A DNA stretch of 24,894 nt from assembly GCA_016871975.1 (NCBI GenBank), contig VHBM01000011.1:1-24894 (forward strand), given 5' to 3'. Shown one piece after another: positions 1 through 7,494 of the stretch; positions within the stretch are counted from its first letter, which is position 1, and the number at the start of each line of letters is the position of its first letter. Below the pieces are notes generated by a model. It was not told the DNA's origin. It did not search any database and was given only the letters and a program-made list of their open reading frames with translations. Position numbers and translations under genes: made by a program. The DNA comes from Nitrososphaerota archaeon (lineage in GTDB: Archaea; Thermoproteota; Nitrososphaeria; Nitrososphaerales; Nitrosopumilaceae).

Positions 1-10
1 CAATAAAAGC

Positions 11-883
11 CTAAACTTGTTTGAACTTTACAGTATTATAAAAATAAGACCCATTTGTTTCAATGTCGTTTTTTTCTGGGATTTTATTTAATCCAAATTC
101 TTTTGTGTCAAGTGCTGCCTGAGCTGCACCTCCTGCAAAACATAATGCCCAAAGAAAATCACTCTCCTTTAATAATGTACAACAAAATGTAGTGAAAAAA
201 ATATCGCCTAGCCCTGTTGTATCATATACTTTGTTATTTGGTAATGTTATAGAGTAGATCCTATCATTTACAAGAAGCGAGATTTCTTTTTTTTCTGTAA
301 GAAGTACATGTTTAACTCCTCTTTTTTGTATACTTTTCATATCACTTATTGTTGCGCCATCAGTCAATGATATAATTTCATCACGGCTTAGCTTGATAGC
401 ATTAATTTGTGAAAGATTGATGTCTGTTTTTTCAAGAAATACTTTCTTTTCCGTATCTACTCTTCTCAAAAATCCTTGAGGATCCAGAAAAATAAAGTCA
501 CAATCTTTTTTTAAATTCTCAAATATTTCAGTAGGTATTTCATCAAACACAGGGCTTACCAAAAATCCATCTGCCTTTGAAGTACTATATTCAATAGATT
601 CACAGGTATTTGTAAGATACATCATTCTATCGGTACCAGATAATTTGATAGTAAACCTAGTTGTAGGTTTGCTTGATTGTGCGTTTTCATGTGTTAGTTT
701 ATTTTTTACAAGATATTCGTCATGTGGAAAATCAGGCCCAAATTTAGTATGAAGATTTACCTCAAACTTTAGTTTCCTTGCAGTAAGTCCACCATAACAG
801 GAAACACCACCTATCTGCTCTGTTACAGAACCATCAAGTTCAATTGTATCAATGGTACAATGTGAGAAGATGTCAAGCTTCAT
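11..883 (-). CDS. PfkB-family carbohydrate/nucleoside kinase
   Basis: A 290-residue ribokinase-fold kinase that should transfer the ATP gamma-phosphate to a sugar or nucleoside; the substrate cannot be read from the sequence. The N-terminal glycine pair region (GGVSCYGG, about residues 25-32) matches the first PfkB signature. The C-terminal DTTGLGD (about residues 222-228) is the second signature, carrying the anion hole and the catalytic Asp; the usual Ala of GAGD is Leu here. Length is normal for the family. The start is the ATG at 883. There is no clear Shine-Dalgarno. A 35-codon zinc-ribbon gene ends 25 bp upstream on the same strand, so both probably share the promoter near 1042. The gene ends 10 bases inside the window edge and looks complete. 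Confidence 0.85.
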   Translation of the reverse strand: MKLDIFSHCTIDTIELDGSVTEQIGGVSCYGGLTARKLKFEVNLHTKFGPDFPHDEYLVKNKLTHENAQSSKPTTRFTIKLSGTDRMMYLTNTCESIEYSTSKADGFLVSPVFDEIPTEIFENLKKDCDFIFLDPQGFLRRVDTEKKVFLEKTDINLSQINAIKLSRDEIISLTDGATISDMKSIQKRGVKHVLLTEKKEISLLVNDRIYSITLPNNKVYDTTGLGDIFFTTFCCTLLKESDFLWALCFAGGAAQAALDTKEFGLNKIPEKNDIETNGSYFYNTVKFKQV

Positions 884-908
884 CTGTAATCACAAAATTT
901 TCCTTGAT

Positions 909-1016
909 TTAGTTTTTTGTTTTTATTTTTTCAAAACATAATTTGCATAAAATTTGCCCTTTGAATATTACCAGTTCTACATTTGAGGACAAGCAGGTAT
1001 GACATAACCCCCTCAT
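909..1016 (-). CDS. Zinc-ribbon microprotein, 35 aa
   Basis: A short frame on the minus strand, start ATG at 1016 and stop TAA at 909-911. The predicted 35 residues hold two CxxC knuckles (C5/C8 as CHTC and C24/C27 as CKLC) separated by 15 residues, the layout of a minimal zinc ribbon, then a Lys-rich tail. Support beyond the cysteines is the TATA-like ATTTAA at 1040-1045, which sits 26 bp before the ATG as expected for a leaderless archaeal gene. It lies 25 bp upstream of the PfkB kinase on the same strand and is probably its first cistron. I do not recognise a named family; nucleic-acid or protein binding through zinc is an inference. It could still be a leader region with chance cysteines. 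Confidence 0.5.
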   Translation of the reverse strand: MRGLCHTCLSSNVELVIFKGQILCKLCFEKIKTKN

Positions 1017-1027
1017 AGTTTGAGTGA

Positions 1028-1053
1028 TGCCAAAGTTGCTTAAATCTTTGGCA
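1028..1053. promoter_or_regulatory. Perfect inverted repeat surrounding a TATA box (candidate operator)
   Basis: TGCCAAAG (1028-1035) and CTTTGGCA (1046-1053) are exact 8-bp inverted copies separated by 10 bp. The minus-strand TATA-like ATTTAA for the zinc-ribbon/PfkB pair lies in the spacer (1040-1045). A dimeric regulator bound here would block TBP. The centre-to-centre distance of the arms is 18 bp, a little under two helical turns. Confidence 0.5.
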
Positions 1054-1115
1054 CAGAAATTAGTGGCAAAAATAGTTTTTTTGAGTAACTCTTACTATGC
1101 TTTCTCAGTACAACA

Positions 1116-1125
1116 CATTATAAAG
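1116..1125 (+). promoter_or_regulatory. TATA box of rps26e
   Basis: CATTATAAAG, centred about 25 bp before the S26e ATG at 1146, so the transcript should start at or next to the start codon (leaderless). Confidence 0.6.
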
Positions 1126-1145
1126 AGGAGTTTTGATGTATCACC

Positions 1146-1433
1146 ATGCCATTAAAGCGTGCAAGTAGAGGGCGCAAGAAAGGTGGAAAAGGTTCTTCAG
1201 ACCGTATCCAATGCACAAACTGCGGTGCTACTGTTCCAAGAGACAAGGCAAAAAAAGTAACATCCAGATTGAATCTGGTTGAACACAGCCTTGCAAAAGA
1301 GCTCAGAGCACAAGGTGCATACATTGCATCACCACGGGTACTAAAATGGTACTGCATTTCATGTGCAATTCACTTTGGCATACTAAAGATTCGATCTGCA
1401 GCAAGTAGACGAGACCGCGGCAGACTATACTAA
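1146..1433 (+). CDS. rps26e: 30S ribosomal protein S26e
   Basis: A 95-residue basic protein of the archaeal/eukaryotic S26e family, a component of the small-subunit platform near the mRNA exit channel. The zinc site is visible as C23/C26 (CTNC) and C70/C73 (CISC). The VPRDKA segment after the first cysteine pair (residues 30-35) is the S26e hallmark. The N terminus is Lys/Arg/Gly-rich as usual. The ATG at 1146 fits the TATA box at 1116-1125. It is convergent with the phosphatidyltransferase gene; the two stop codons are separated by one base. S26e is found in Thermoproteota and Nitrososphaerota but is generally missing from Euryarchaeota, which supports the lineage call. Confidence 0.95.
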   Translation: MPLKRASRGRKKGGKGSSDRIQCTNCGATVPRDKAKKVTSRLNLVEHSLAKELRAQGAYIASPRVLKWYCISCAIHFGILKIRSAASRRDRGRLY

Positions 1434-1434
1434 T

Positions 1435-2004
1435 TTAACCAAAGTGTTTTGCAGTTACAATAACTCGTTGAATAAAGGTAATTGCTGCTATTATTACAAC
1501 GATTATTATGGCATATTCCATAAAGCTGATCATCCCTATTATTGCAATAACAAGTAGACGTTCAGCTCTTTCTCCAATACCAATACCCTGAAGTGTGATT
1601 CCAACAGACTCTGCTCTCGCTCTAGTGTAGCTAACAAGTAATGAAAGTGTGATTGCTAGAAATACCAAGTATGGCTCAGCATAATTTCCAATTAAAATTC
1701 CAAGAAAAATTGCAACTTCGGCAATTTTATCAAACACAGAATCAAGAAAGGCACCTTTCTGCGATGTTGTTTTTGTAAATCTAGCTACTTGGCCATCAAC
1801 TATATCAAAAAATCCTGAAACTAAAAGAAGCGTTCCACCAAATATCAATGAGTATTCTAATTGTAGTCCATAAACTACAGCCGCTGCAAAAGCAAAGCCT
1901 AGTCCTACTGCAGACCAGAAATTTGCAGATAAACCTGTTGCTGAAAATCCTCGCCCAAGTTTTTCTAAATGAGGTTGAAGTGAATTTCTCAAGTTGTTTA
2001 ACAT
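1435..2004 (-). CDS. CDP-alcohol phosphatidyltransferase (archaetidylinositol-phosphate-synthase-like)
   Basis: A 189-residue integral membrane enzyme of polar-lipid head-group synthesis, exchanging CMP on a CDP-lipid for an alcohol or polyol phosphate. The full family motif is present: D67-x2-D70-G71-x2-A74-R75-x8-G84-x3-D88-x3-D92, whose aspartates bind the two metals and the nucleotide. Hydrophobic segments near residues 28-50, 52-66, 95-125 and 148-185 fit the expected membrane bundle. Length and archaeal context suggest archaetidylinositol phosphate synthase, but the acceptor alcohol cannot be read from the motif, and a glycerol-phosphate or serine acceptor remains possible. The ATG at 2004 sits 26 bp from a strong TATA box, so the gene has its own leaderless promoter even though agmatinase lies 48 bp upstream on the same strand. 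Confidence 0.85.
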   Translation of the reverse strand: MLNNLRNSLQPHLEKLGRGFSATGLSANFWSAVGLGFAFAAAVVYGLQLEYSLIFGGTLLLVSGFFDIVDGQVARFTKTTSQKGAFLDSVFDKIAEVAIFLGILIGNYAEPYLVFLAITLSLLVSYTRARAESVGITLQGIGIGERAERLLVIAIIGMISFMEYAIIIVVIIAAITFIQRVIVTAKHFG

Positions 2005-2024
2005 TTGATTCAGCTAACGATTAT

Positions 2025-2035
2025 GAATATATAAG
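2025..2035 (-). promoter_or_regulatory. TATA box of the phosphatidyltransferase gene
   Basis: Minus-strand CTTATATATTC centred about 26 bp before the ATG at 2004. It separates this gene's transcription from the agmatinase gene upstream. Confidence 0.6.
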
Positions 2036-2052
2036 AAATAATGAATAAATTT

Positions 2053-2919
2053 TCATTTAATATTCATCGCAATAATTGTAGACATTAGTCTTGCAGCAAT
2101 AGCAGCCGTAGAACCGTTATCAAAGTCTGGACACAACTCAACAATGTCTGCTGCAACAATGTTTTTGCTTTCTAGTGTGCATATCATATCATATAGTTCT
2201 CTTGATGTTATTCCTACTGCCTCTGGGTTACCAACGCCTGGAGCAAAGGCAGGATCTAAGACATCCAAATCTATGCTAACATACATTTTATCAAAAACAG
2301 AAACAGCATCTTTGATTAGTTTGACAGATTTTCCTTCTCGTATATCTCTGTCTGTTATACTTTTTACATTATTTTCTTTTTTAAATGCTAGCTCTTCTTT
2401 TACATAGGCCCTAGCTCCAACATGAACAATATTATCAGAGCCTTGTTTTTCGATTATGCGTCTCAAGTATGCAGCATGACTTAGCTTTGTGTTAGAATAT
2501 TCATCACGTAAATCATAATGTGCATCAAATACTATGTAACCGGTATTTTTTGGAAAACATGGATATGTGCCTAATGTTATTAGATGCTCACCACCCAAAA
2601 TAATTAGTTGCTTGTTTTGTAAGATAAGCTCAGATGTTATTTTTGAAACCATGTCTAACATTTGTGTTGCGACTACAGTATGAGCAGTATTGCCCAAGTC
2701 TTGGATGTTTACTGATTCCAAGTCAACGTTGAACTGGTGCATAAAAATTTCAATATTGTTAAATGAACTTCTTATTGCGTCAGGACCAAATCTTGTTCCT
2801 GGTCTAAATGAATGTGTAGAATCAAACGGTACTCCATATACTATTACTGAAGCGTCACCTCCCTCATTTGGGCTAGTAATTAATGGATTTTTGTTTAGAT
2901 ATAGATCAAGATAGCTCAT
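2053..2919 (-). CDS. speB: Agmatinase (arginase/ureohydrolase family)
   Basis: A 288-residue dimanganese ureohydrolase, predicted to hydrolyse agmatine to putrescine and urea in polyamine synthesis. All six metal ligands of the family are visible: H112 (GGEH), D132, H134 and D136 (DAHYD), and D217 and D219 (SIDLD, followed by VLDP). The FRPGTRFGP stretch at residues 38-46 matches the agmatinase substrate-loop region. The frame opens at a TTG at 2925, but the ATG at 2919 is better placed: GGTG on the minus strand lies about 8 nt before the ATG and directly against the TTG. It starts 12 bp after the ThrRS stop, so the two are probably cotranscribed. Arginase or formimidoglutamase activity is less likely from the motif set and the archaeal context, but is not excluded. 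Confidence 0.85.
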   Translation of the reverse strand: MSYLDLYLNKNPLITSPNEGGDASVIVYGVPFDSTHSFRPGTRFGPDAIRSSFNNIEIFMHQFNVDLESVNIQDLGNTAHTVVATQMLDMVSKITSELILQNKQLIILGGEHLITLGTYPCFPKNTGYIVFDAHYDLRDEYSNTKLSHAAYLRRIIEKQGSDNIVHVGARAYVKEELAFKKENNVKSITDRDIREGKSVKLIKDAVSVFDKMYVSIDLDVLDPAFAPGVGNPEAVGITSRELYDMICTLESKNIVAADIVELCPDFDNGSTAAIAARLMSTIIAMNIK

Positions 2920-2931
2920 TTTCAAACACCA

Positions 2932-4779
2932 TTATACCATGATTTGAGGTCTTTGAGATACATGTCTTGCAAAATTGAGTTGTGAATAGGGTTTTCCTTC
3001 AATCTGCTTTTGAATCTCTAAAATAAAATCATCCATTAATATTTCATTTACCGCGCCTGATTCTCTATCTCTAACGTTGAGGTTTTTAGAGCTCATCTCC
3101 TTTTCGCCAATGACTAGGATATATCGTATCCATTCAGTTTCTGCATCACGTATCCTTTTTCCAATACTTTCGTTTCTATCATCAATGTCAACGCGAATGT
3201 TTTTGTTACCAATACTGTCTGCTAGTTTTTCGCAATATTCAAGAAATTCTGGCTTTAATGGGATTATTCGAATCTGTGTTGGTGCAAGCCATAATGGAAA
3301 GTGAGGTTTTCTTCCTTCTCTAGAGTCTTTTGCTGCTTTTTCAAGTAGTGCATAAATTACTCGCTCAATGGCGCCACTTGGTGAATTATGCAAAATTATT
3401 GGAAATTGAGGTTTGTTTTGTTCATCTACAAAGGTAATATTGTATCTTTGTCCATTTTCTATATCGATTTGATCAGTTGAAAGTGCCGATGCCTTTCCTA
3501 GATTATCGATAAAGTTAAACTCCCATTTTAATACAAAATAAAAGAATTTTTCTTTCCACATCTCAACAAGTACTGGCCTTCCAATTTTCTTGACTGTTTC
3601 TTCGATTAATGATTTATTTTCATTGTAAAAATCTTCGGTAAATCGTATCGCCATCTCATAGTCAGATTCTTCAAGTCCTAATCCATGTATTACATTACGT
3701 GACAAGTCAAATCGCTTTCTAAATTCCTCAACTGCTTGTTTCATATCTGTGCAAAATGCATGACAATCAGGCATTGTAAATGCTCTCAGTCGTCGTAGTC
3801 CTACCAGCTCTCCTGATTGCTCTCGTCTAAAGCTGTAACGAGTAAGTTCGTATAGCTTTAGTGGCATTGTTTTGTATGATAGTTGAAAGTCTGTTGCCAT
3901 AAGAAATTGACCAAAACATGCAGCAAATCTCAAAATTAGATGCTTTCCTTCAGAGTTTATGTTGTATTGTCTTGCAGGAAATCTGTTAAAGTAACTTTCA
4001 AGACTAGGATGATGTGAGTCATACATTATTGGAGTTTCTACTTCCAATCCACCATACTCATGAATTTTCTCATTTACGTAACGCTCGATTAATGATTTGA
4101 TTAGTCTTCCATTTGGATAAAATCTCATATTTCCTGAATCTGATGCTGGTTCATAGTCAGCAATCGCCATTTTTTTCATTAGTCTCACATGTGGCGGAGG
4201 CTCATCGACTGATCTTTTTTTTGCAGATTCATATTTTGCTAAAACTTCTAAATTCTTGTGTTTTGAAAAATTAAAGCTGCTAATATCATGCATTTTGCCA
4301 TCAGGAGTCATTATATGCCAAAATGACTTGATTTTTGATTCAGTTTTTAGTGCAGTTGATGAATCATCAATACTTTCTTTTGTAATGACCTTAGAGTTTT
4401 CAGCCAGAGGGTGGCCCTTGACTTGCAATTTGTAGGATTTTGTCCATCCAAATGGTGCACGATAAACTTCTAGATCTGATGCAAGAGATTCCATTTCTTT
4501 TAAGACTAAGAGTGCAGTATTAGGAGATGCAAGATTTGAGCTTAGATGTGCATATGGATATAAGAGAAGTTTTTGGCAGTCAATTTTTTTCATCGAATCT
4601 TTAATTTGTAAAATAGCGTTTGATGCCACTGTTTTATCATCGCCTTCTTCAATTGCAACAAATACAACTACGATTTCTTCAAATCGTTTTGATTTAGGAT
4701 CGATATCTTCTGCTGATGAAATCTCTTTTTTTATTGGACTATATTCGATATTGTCGCAGTGTAGTTGTAAAATCCGCAT
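2932..4779 (-). CDS. thrS: Threonyl-tRNA synthetase, archaeal type
   Basis: A 615-residue class II synthetase that charges tRNA-Thr. Residues 1 to about 140 form the archaea-specific N-terminal editing domain (D-aminoacyl-tRNA-deacylase-like, removing mis-attached Ser). The catalytic core follows, with motif 2 around YSFRREQSG and motif 3 around H464-R473 (HNSPSGAIER). The threonine-binding zinc ligands are in place: C288 (AACFG), H340 (DCHAF) and H464. The C-terminal anticodon-binding domain covers about residues 500-600. Length matches archaeal ThrRS. The start is the ATG at 4779; a weak TATA-like ATTTAAT lies about 27 bp upstream in the short gap after the preceding small gene. Agmatinase follows 12 bp downstream. 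Confidence 0.95.
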   Translation of the reverse strand: MRILQLHCDNIEYSPIKKEISSAEDIDPKSKRFEEIVVVFVAIEEGDDKTVASNAILQIKDSMKKIDCQKLLLYPYAHLSSNLASPNTALLVLKEMESLASDLEVYRAPFGWTKSYKLQVKGHPLAENSKVITKESIDDSSTALKTESKIKSFWHIMTPDGKMHDISSFNFSKHKNLEVLAKYESAKKRSVDEPPPHVRLMKKMAIADYEPASDSGNMRFYPNGRLIKSLIERYVNEKIHEYGGLEVETPIMYDSHHPSLESYFNRFPARQYNINSEGKHLILRFAACFGQFLMATDFQLSYKTMPLKLYELTRYSFRREQSGELVGLRRLRAFTMPDCHAFCTDMKQAVEEFRKRFDLSRNVIHGLGLEESDYEMAIRFTEDFYNENKSLIEETVKKIGRPVLVEMWKEKFFYFVLKWEFNFIDNLGKASALSTDQIDIENGQRYNITFVDEQNKPQFPIILHNSPSGAIERVIYALLEKAAKDSREGRKPHFPLWLAPTQIRIIPLKPEFLEYCEKLADSIGNKNIRVDIDDRNESIGKRIRDAETEWIRYILVIGEKEMSSKNLNVRDRESGAVNEILMDDFILEIQKQIEGKPYSQLNFARHVSQRPQIMV

Positions 4780-4812
4780 ATTTTGACACTGAATATGTAA
4801 TTGAATTAAATG

Positions 4813-5163
4813 TTATTGTGTATTCTGTTTTTTGCTTGCTTCTTTTAACGCTATTACAGAACGCAGAATTAGACTAGATAATCCAAGGTGTGATTTTAAA
4901 AAGTCAGCAGTTTGCTCAAGCGTACTTTTCTCTCCATATCCCTCATCATATAACATCTCAATTGAGTCCTTGTCTGTCTCTACAAGTGTTGTAATTAATG
5001 AAAAAGGACCTAGTTTTTCATCGATTTTTTCAATGTATTGCCTTAGCTGAACTGTCTTGATCTTAAAGCCTTGTTCTGTATAATTTCCTGATGAAAAAAG
5101 TGTTATTTTTTTGTCAGGTTCACGATTTACTCGTTGTGGATTTGTTAAATCGATTATTTTCAT
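4813..5163 (-). CDS. Conserved-looking hypothetical protein, 116 aa
   Basis: I do not recognise this family. The 116-residue protein is soluble, with no signal peptide, membrane segment or cysteine cluster. It has a beta-rich first half (alternating hydrophobics around residues 18-30 and 53-62) and a helical, Lys-rich C terminus. It starts at the ATG at 5161-5163 and ends 33 bp before the ThrRS gene on the same strand. It is divergent from the deoxyhypusine-synthase-family gene across a 97-bp AT-rich gap. Its place directly upstream of thrS suggests cotranscription, but nothing in the sequence indicates a role. Confidence 0.7.
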   Translation of the reverse strand: MKIIDLTNPQRVNREPDKKITLFSSGNYTEQGFKIKTVQLRQYIEKIDEKLGPFSLITTLVETDKDSIEMLYDEGYGEKSTLEQTADFLKSHLGLSSLILRSVIALKEASKKQNTQ

Positions 5164-5260
5164 GATAAGCTTTTGTAAAATTTTTCCAAAATATTTCTTT
5201 TATAATAATCTAGTTCGATTCGCAAGTATTATTTACTCCTAGACAAGAGAATTTTCATTA

Positions 5261-6349
5261 ATGGATCATCATCATTTCCGTGGAAAAAACATTCCTCACA
5301 TAAAACTTGATCCAAAGATGGAAATCGAAGATTTGATCGAGGTTTATGCTAGCTCTGGATACAATGGACGTAAACTTGGCGAAGCTGCAAAAGTATATTC
5401 AAAAATGATCCAACAAGACGCCACGATATGCCTTACAGTTGCCGGTGCAATGACACCTGTTGGTTTTGGTGGGATAATCAAATCATTAATCGAGCTAGGT
5501 TTCGTTGATTGGATAATCACAACTGGTGCAAATGTATATCATGAAGATCACTTTGCGTGGGGTCTTCCGGTAAAACAAGGTCACTTTGATGTAGATGATA
5601 TGATTCTTTATGAAAAAGAGATTGTTCGAATAAGGGATGTTTACATCAAATATTATGAAACGCTTGAGGCAGAAGATCAGATTGTTCAAAAAATGTTCAA
5701 AACAAACCTGGTCAATGAGTCATTTACAAGCGCAAGGCTTTGTAATATAATGGGAAAAATTAGTAAAGAAAAAGCAAAACATCCAGAACGAAGTTTTATT
5801 GTAAGTGCATATGAGTATGATGTTCCAGTGTATATTGGAACTTTGAGTGACTCTTCAGTAGCACTAAACATGGCATATCATAGATTGCACAATCAGATTT
5901 ACCACCATGATTTTACAAAAGAGATACTAGAACAGGCTGCAATCCTGTATAACTCAAAAAAAGCAGGAATTTTAGAACTTGGCGGCGGAGTTCCAAAAAA
6001 TACTGCACAGCAGACAGGGCCTCTATTGGACCAGATTTTAAGAAGAAATGATGGTGGCCAAGACTATATCATCCAAATTACAGATGCCCGTCCTGATACT
6101 GGCGGACTGTCAGGTGCTACACTTGAAGAAGGAAAGAGTTGGGGCAAAGTTCAGGATGCACATGAAGATACTGTAACGGTTTATGCTGATTCTACAATAG
6201 CGTTTCCAATACTTGCATGGTATGTTCTAAGCAAACACAAAAAAAGAAAACCAAAACGACTGTACGCAAAAATAGATTCTTACTATGACAAGCTTCAGCG
6301 TGATTTTTTTAAAACTACAAGAAAATTACAAAAACAACATCAACGATAG
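5261..6349 (+). CDS. Deoxyhypusine-synthase-family protein
   Basis: A 362-residue NAD-dependent aminobutyl transferase. In archaea the expected reaction is transfer of the aminobutyl group of spermidine to a lysine of aIF5A, the first step of hypusine formation. The lysine that forms the covalent intermediate is kept as K296 in SWGK. The NAD-binding Gly-rich segments (ITTGAN near residue 87 and LGGGVPKN near 240) are present. The context TTGANVYHEDHF and ITDARPDTGG resembles the bacterial DHS-like branch, some of whose members make homospermidine, more than human DHS as I recall it, so the acceptor is uncertain. The ATG at 5261 opens the gene. Agmatinase 2.3 kb away would supply putrescine to the same pathway. 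The stop codon abuts that of the next, convergent gene. Confidence 0.85.
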   Translation: MDHHHFRGKNIPHIKLDPKMEIEDLIEVYASSGYNGRKLGEAAKVYSKMIQQDATICLTVAGAMTPVGFGGIIKSLIELGFVDWIITTGANVYHEDHFAWGLPVKQGHFDVDDMILYEKEIVRIRDVYIKYYETLEAEDQIVQKMFKTNLVNESFTSARLCNIMGKISKEKAKHPERSFIVSAYEYDVPVYIGTLSDSSVALNMAYHRLHNQIYHHDFTKEILEQAAILYNSKKAGILELGGGVPKNTAQQTGPLLDQILRRNDGGQDYIIQITDARPDTGGLSGATLEEGKSWGKVQDAHEDTVTVYADSTIAFPILAWYVLSKHKKRKPKRLYAKIDSYYDKLQRDFFKTTRKLQKQHQR

Positions 6350-6562
6350 CTAGAATCTTTCATATCTTGCGCGTTCTAGTTCCCTATCATCTTTAGTTTC
6401 TTTTTTCCATTGTTTGTAGTGCTCTTTACATAATACCGATTTTTTGTTGCCTGATGGAACCCGCAAGCCAGCATTTTCAATCTTGGTAGTGTTTAAAGAA
6501 CGAACTCCGTCATTGTTGCATCCTTCAACACTGCATTTTGCACCCTTGGCAATTACTCCCAT
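6350..6562 (-). CDS. Small Cys/His zinc-binding-type protein, 70 aa
   Basis: A 70-residue basic protein with a likely metal site: C10-x4-C15, then C45-x2-H48. The C-terminal third is highly charged (Lys/Glu/Arg), probably a helix. I recognise no named family; nucleic-acid binding is an inference from charge plus a zinc-knuckle layout. The ATG at 6560-6562 lies 25 bp from a clear minus-strand TATA box at 6581-6592, supporting this start and a leaderless message. The gene is convergent with the deoxyhypusine-synthase-family gene with no base between the two stop codons, and divergent from S25e. Confidence 0.7.
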   Translation of the reverse strand: MGVIAKGAKCSVEGCNNDGVRSLNTTKIENAGLRVPSGNKKSVLCKEHYKQWKKETKDDRELERARYERF

Positions 6563-6580
6563 GTTGCTTCTGTTACATGA

Positions 6581-6592
6581 TATTATTTATAC
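6581..6592 (-). promoter_or_regulatory. TATA box of the 70-aa Cys/His protein gene
   Basis: Minus-strand GTATAAATAATA centred about 25 bp before the ATG at 6562. Confidence 0.6.
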
Positions 6593-6692
6593 TTGAAAAA
6601 ATGCGGTTGAATACTTTTGATATATTACGGTTTCATTAAATCTAAAAAACAATTTCAAAACAAATTTTACTAATTTCTAATGCCATAAATCG

Positions 6693-6702
6693 TTTATAAA
6701 TA
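6693..6702 (+). promoter_or_regulatory. TATA box of rps25e
   Basis: TTTATAAATA, a near-consensus archaeal TATA box. The expected transcription start is about 6723, which decides the start codon: the ATG at 6725 can be used, whereas the upstream in-frame ATG at 6710 would not be in the transcript. Confidence 0.65.
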
Positions 6703-6724
6703 GGGTTAAATGCAAAATCACTCA

Positions 6725-7051
6725 ATGGGTGGCGCAAAGAAAAAGTCTCCAGCACAGCAAGAAAAATCACAAACAGATGAGACTTCAAAAGCATCTGGAG
6801 CAAAGAAGAAAGGCAAAAAGCAGGAAAAATCTGAAGGTTCAAAGTCTGAAATTTCGGTTATGGTAAACGAAGAACAAGCAATGAAGTTCATTAAAGGCGC
6901 CAAAGTGCTTACTGTCCAAGAACTTGCAAGACAAACAGGTGTAAAAATTTCTGCTGCCAATTCATATTTGAAAAAATTGCTTGCATCAGGTACTGTTAAA
7001 AGAATAGGTGGCCATAGTGGACACCAGATATATCAACCAGTAGCTGGATAA
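6725..7051 (+). CDS. rps25e: 30S ribosomal protein S25e
   Basis: A 108-residue ribosomal protein of the archaeal/eukaryotic S25e family. The first 45 residues are a Lys/Ser/Gln-rich disordered tail typical of S25e. The rest is a winged helix: the helix with LTVQELARQTGV, the recognition helix with SAANSYLKKLLASG, then the wing VKRIGGHSGHQIY. An in-frame ATG at 6710 would add five residues but lies upstream of the transcription start predicted from the TATA box at 6693-6702, so I place the start at 6725 (MGGAKKK). The 3' end overlaps the convergent cyclophilin-like gene by 19 bp. Confidence 0.9.
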   Translation: MGGAKKKSPAQQEKSQTDETSKASGAKKKGKKQEKSEGSKSEISVMVNEEQAMKFIKGAKVLTVQELARQTGVKISAANSYLKKLLASGTVKRIGGHSGHQIYQPVAG

Positions 7052-7416
7052 AGCGAAAAAATATCTCCTGATTTTACGTTCTTTAACGCATCTATGTTTG
7101 AGGTGATTTTACCAAGCGGACTCATCGCTTTTGTAGATATTGTATCTTCAAAGAAAAAACAGATGCTTCCATTGTTTGGCAAAAATGCAATATCTCCTTT
7201 TTTGAACTCTTTTCGCTGTCTTTCGATTCCAGACTCTATTGATGATTCAACATAGACAATTCCATTTGTTAAAAGATGTGCGTTTCCTTCAAGAGGTAAT
7301 TTTCGTGATATAATTCCAACAGTACGCGGAGAAAGATGACGTTTTAGCTCACAATCAAGCTTTGCCTTTTCTTTTATCTCAAGGATAAGTTTTATTTTTG
7401 ATACAGAAGACTCCAC
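7033..7416 (-). CDS. Cyclophilin-like (TM1367-type) domain protein
   Basis: A 127-residue protein resembling the small cyclophilin-like fold family typified by Thermotoga TM1367. The typical segments are the central glycine-rich strand turn (PLEGNAHL), a KKGDIAF strand and a C-terminal SPLGKIT turn. These proteins lack proven prolyl-isomerase activity and their role is unknown. The start codon is GTG at 7414-7416, supported by a TATA box 26 bp upstream at 7436-7447. The gene is divergent from rpo6 and convergent with rps25e, overlapping it by 19 bp at the 3' end. The family call rests on remembered sequence pattern and is moderately sure. Confidence 0.65.
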   Translation of the reverse strand: MESSVSKIKLILEIKEKAKLDCELKRHLSPRTVGIISRKLPLEGNAHLLTNGIVYVESSIESGIERQRKEFKKGDIAFLPNNGSICFFFEDTISTKAMSPLGKITSNIDALKNVKSGDIFSLYPATG

Positions 7417-7435
7417 TCTGCCAAGTGTTGAATCT

Positions 7436-7447
7436 CATTATTTATTC
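7436..7447 (-). promoter_or_regulatory. TATA box of the cyclophilin-like gene
   Basis: Minus-strand GAATAAATAATG centred about 26 bp before the GTG at 7416, which supports that non-ATG start. Confidence 0.5.
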
Positions 7448-7462
7448 GTAAAGTTGGCTTGG

Positions 7463-7470
7463 AATATATA
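7463..7470 (+). promoter_or_regulatory. TATA box of rpo6
   Basis: AATATATA centred about 28 bp before the TTG start at 7495; no ATG lies nearby, so the box supports a leaderless TTG start. Confidence 0.55.
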
Positions 7471-7494
7471 ACGGACTTTGCAAGTTTTTGACAC

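Noticed and set aside
1118..1357. Minus-strand frame of 79 codons
   Set aside because: Antisense shadow of rps26e with no family resemblance and no promoter; the S26e zinc motifs on the other strand are decisive.
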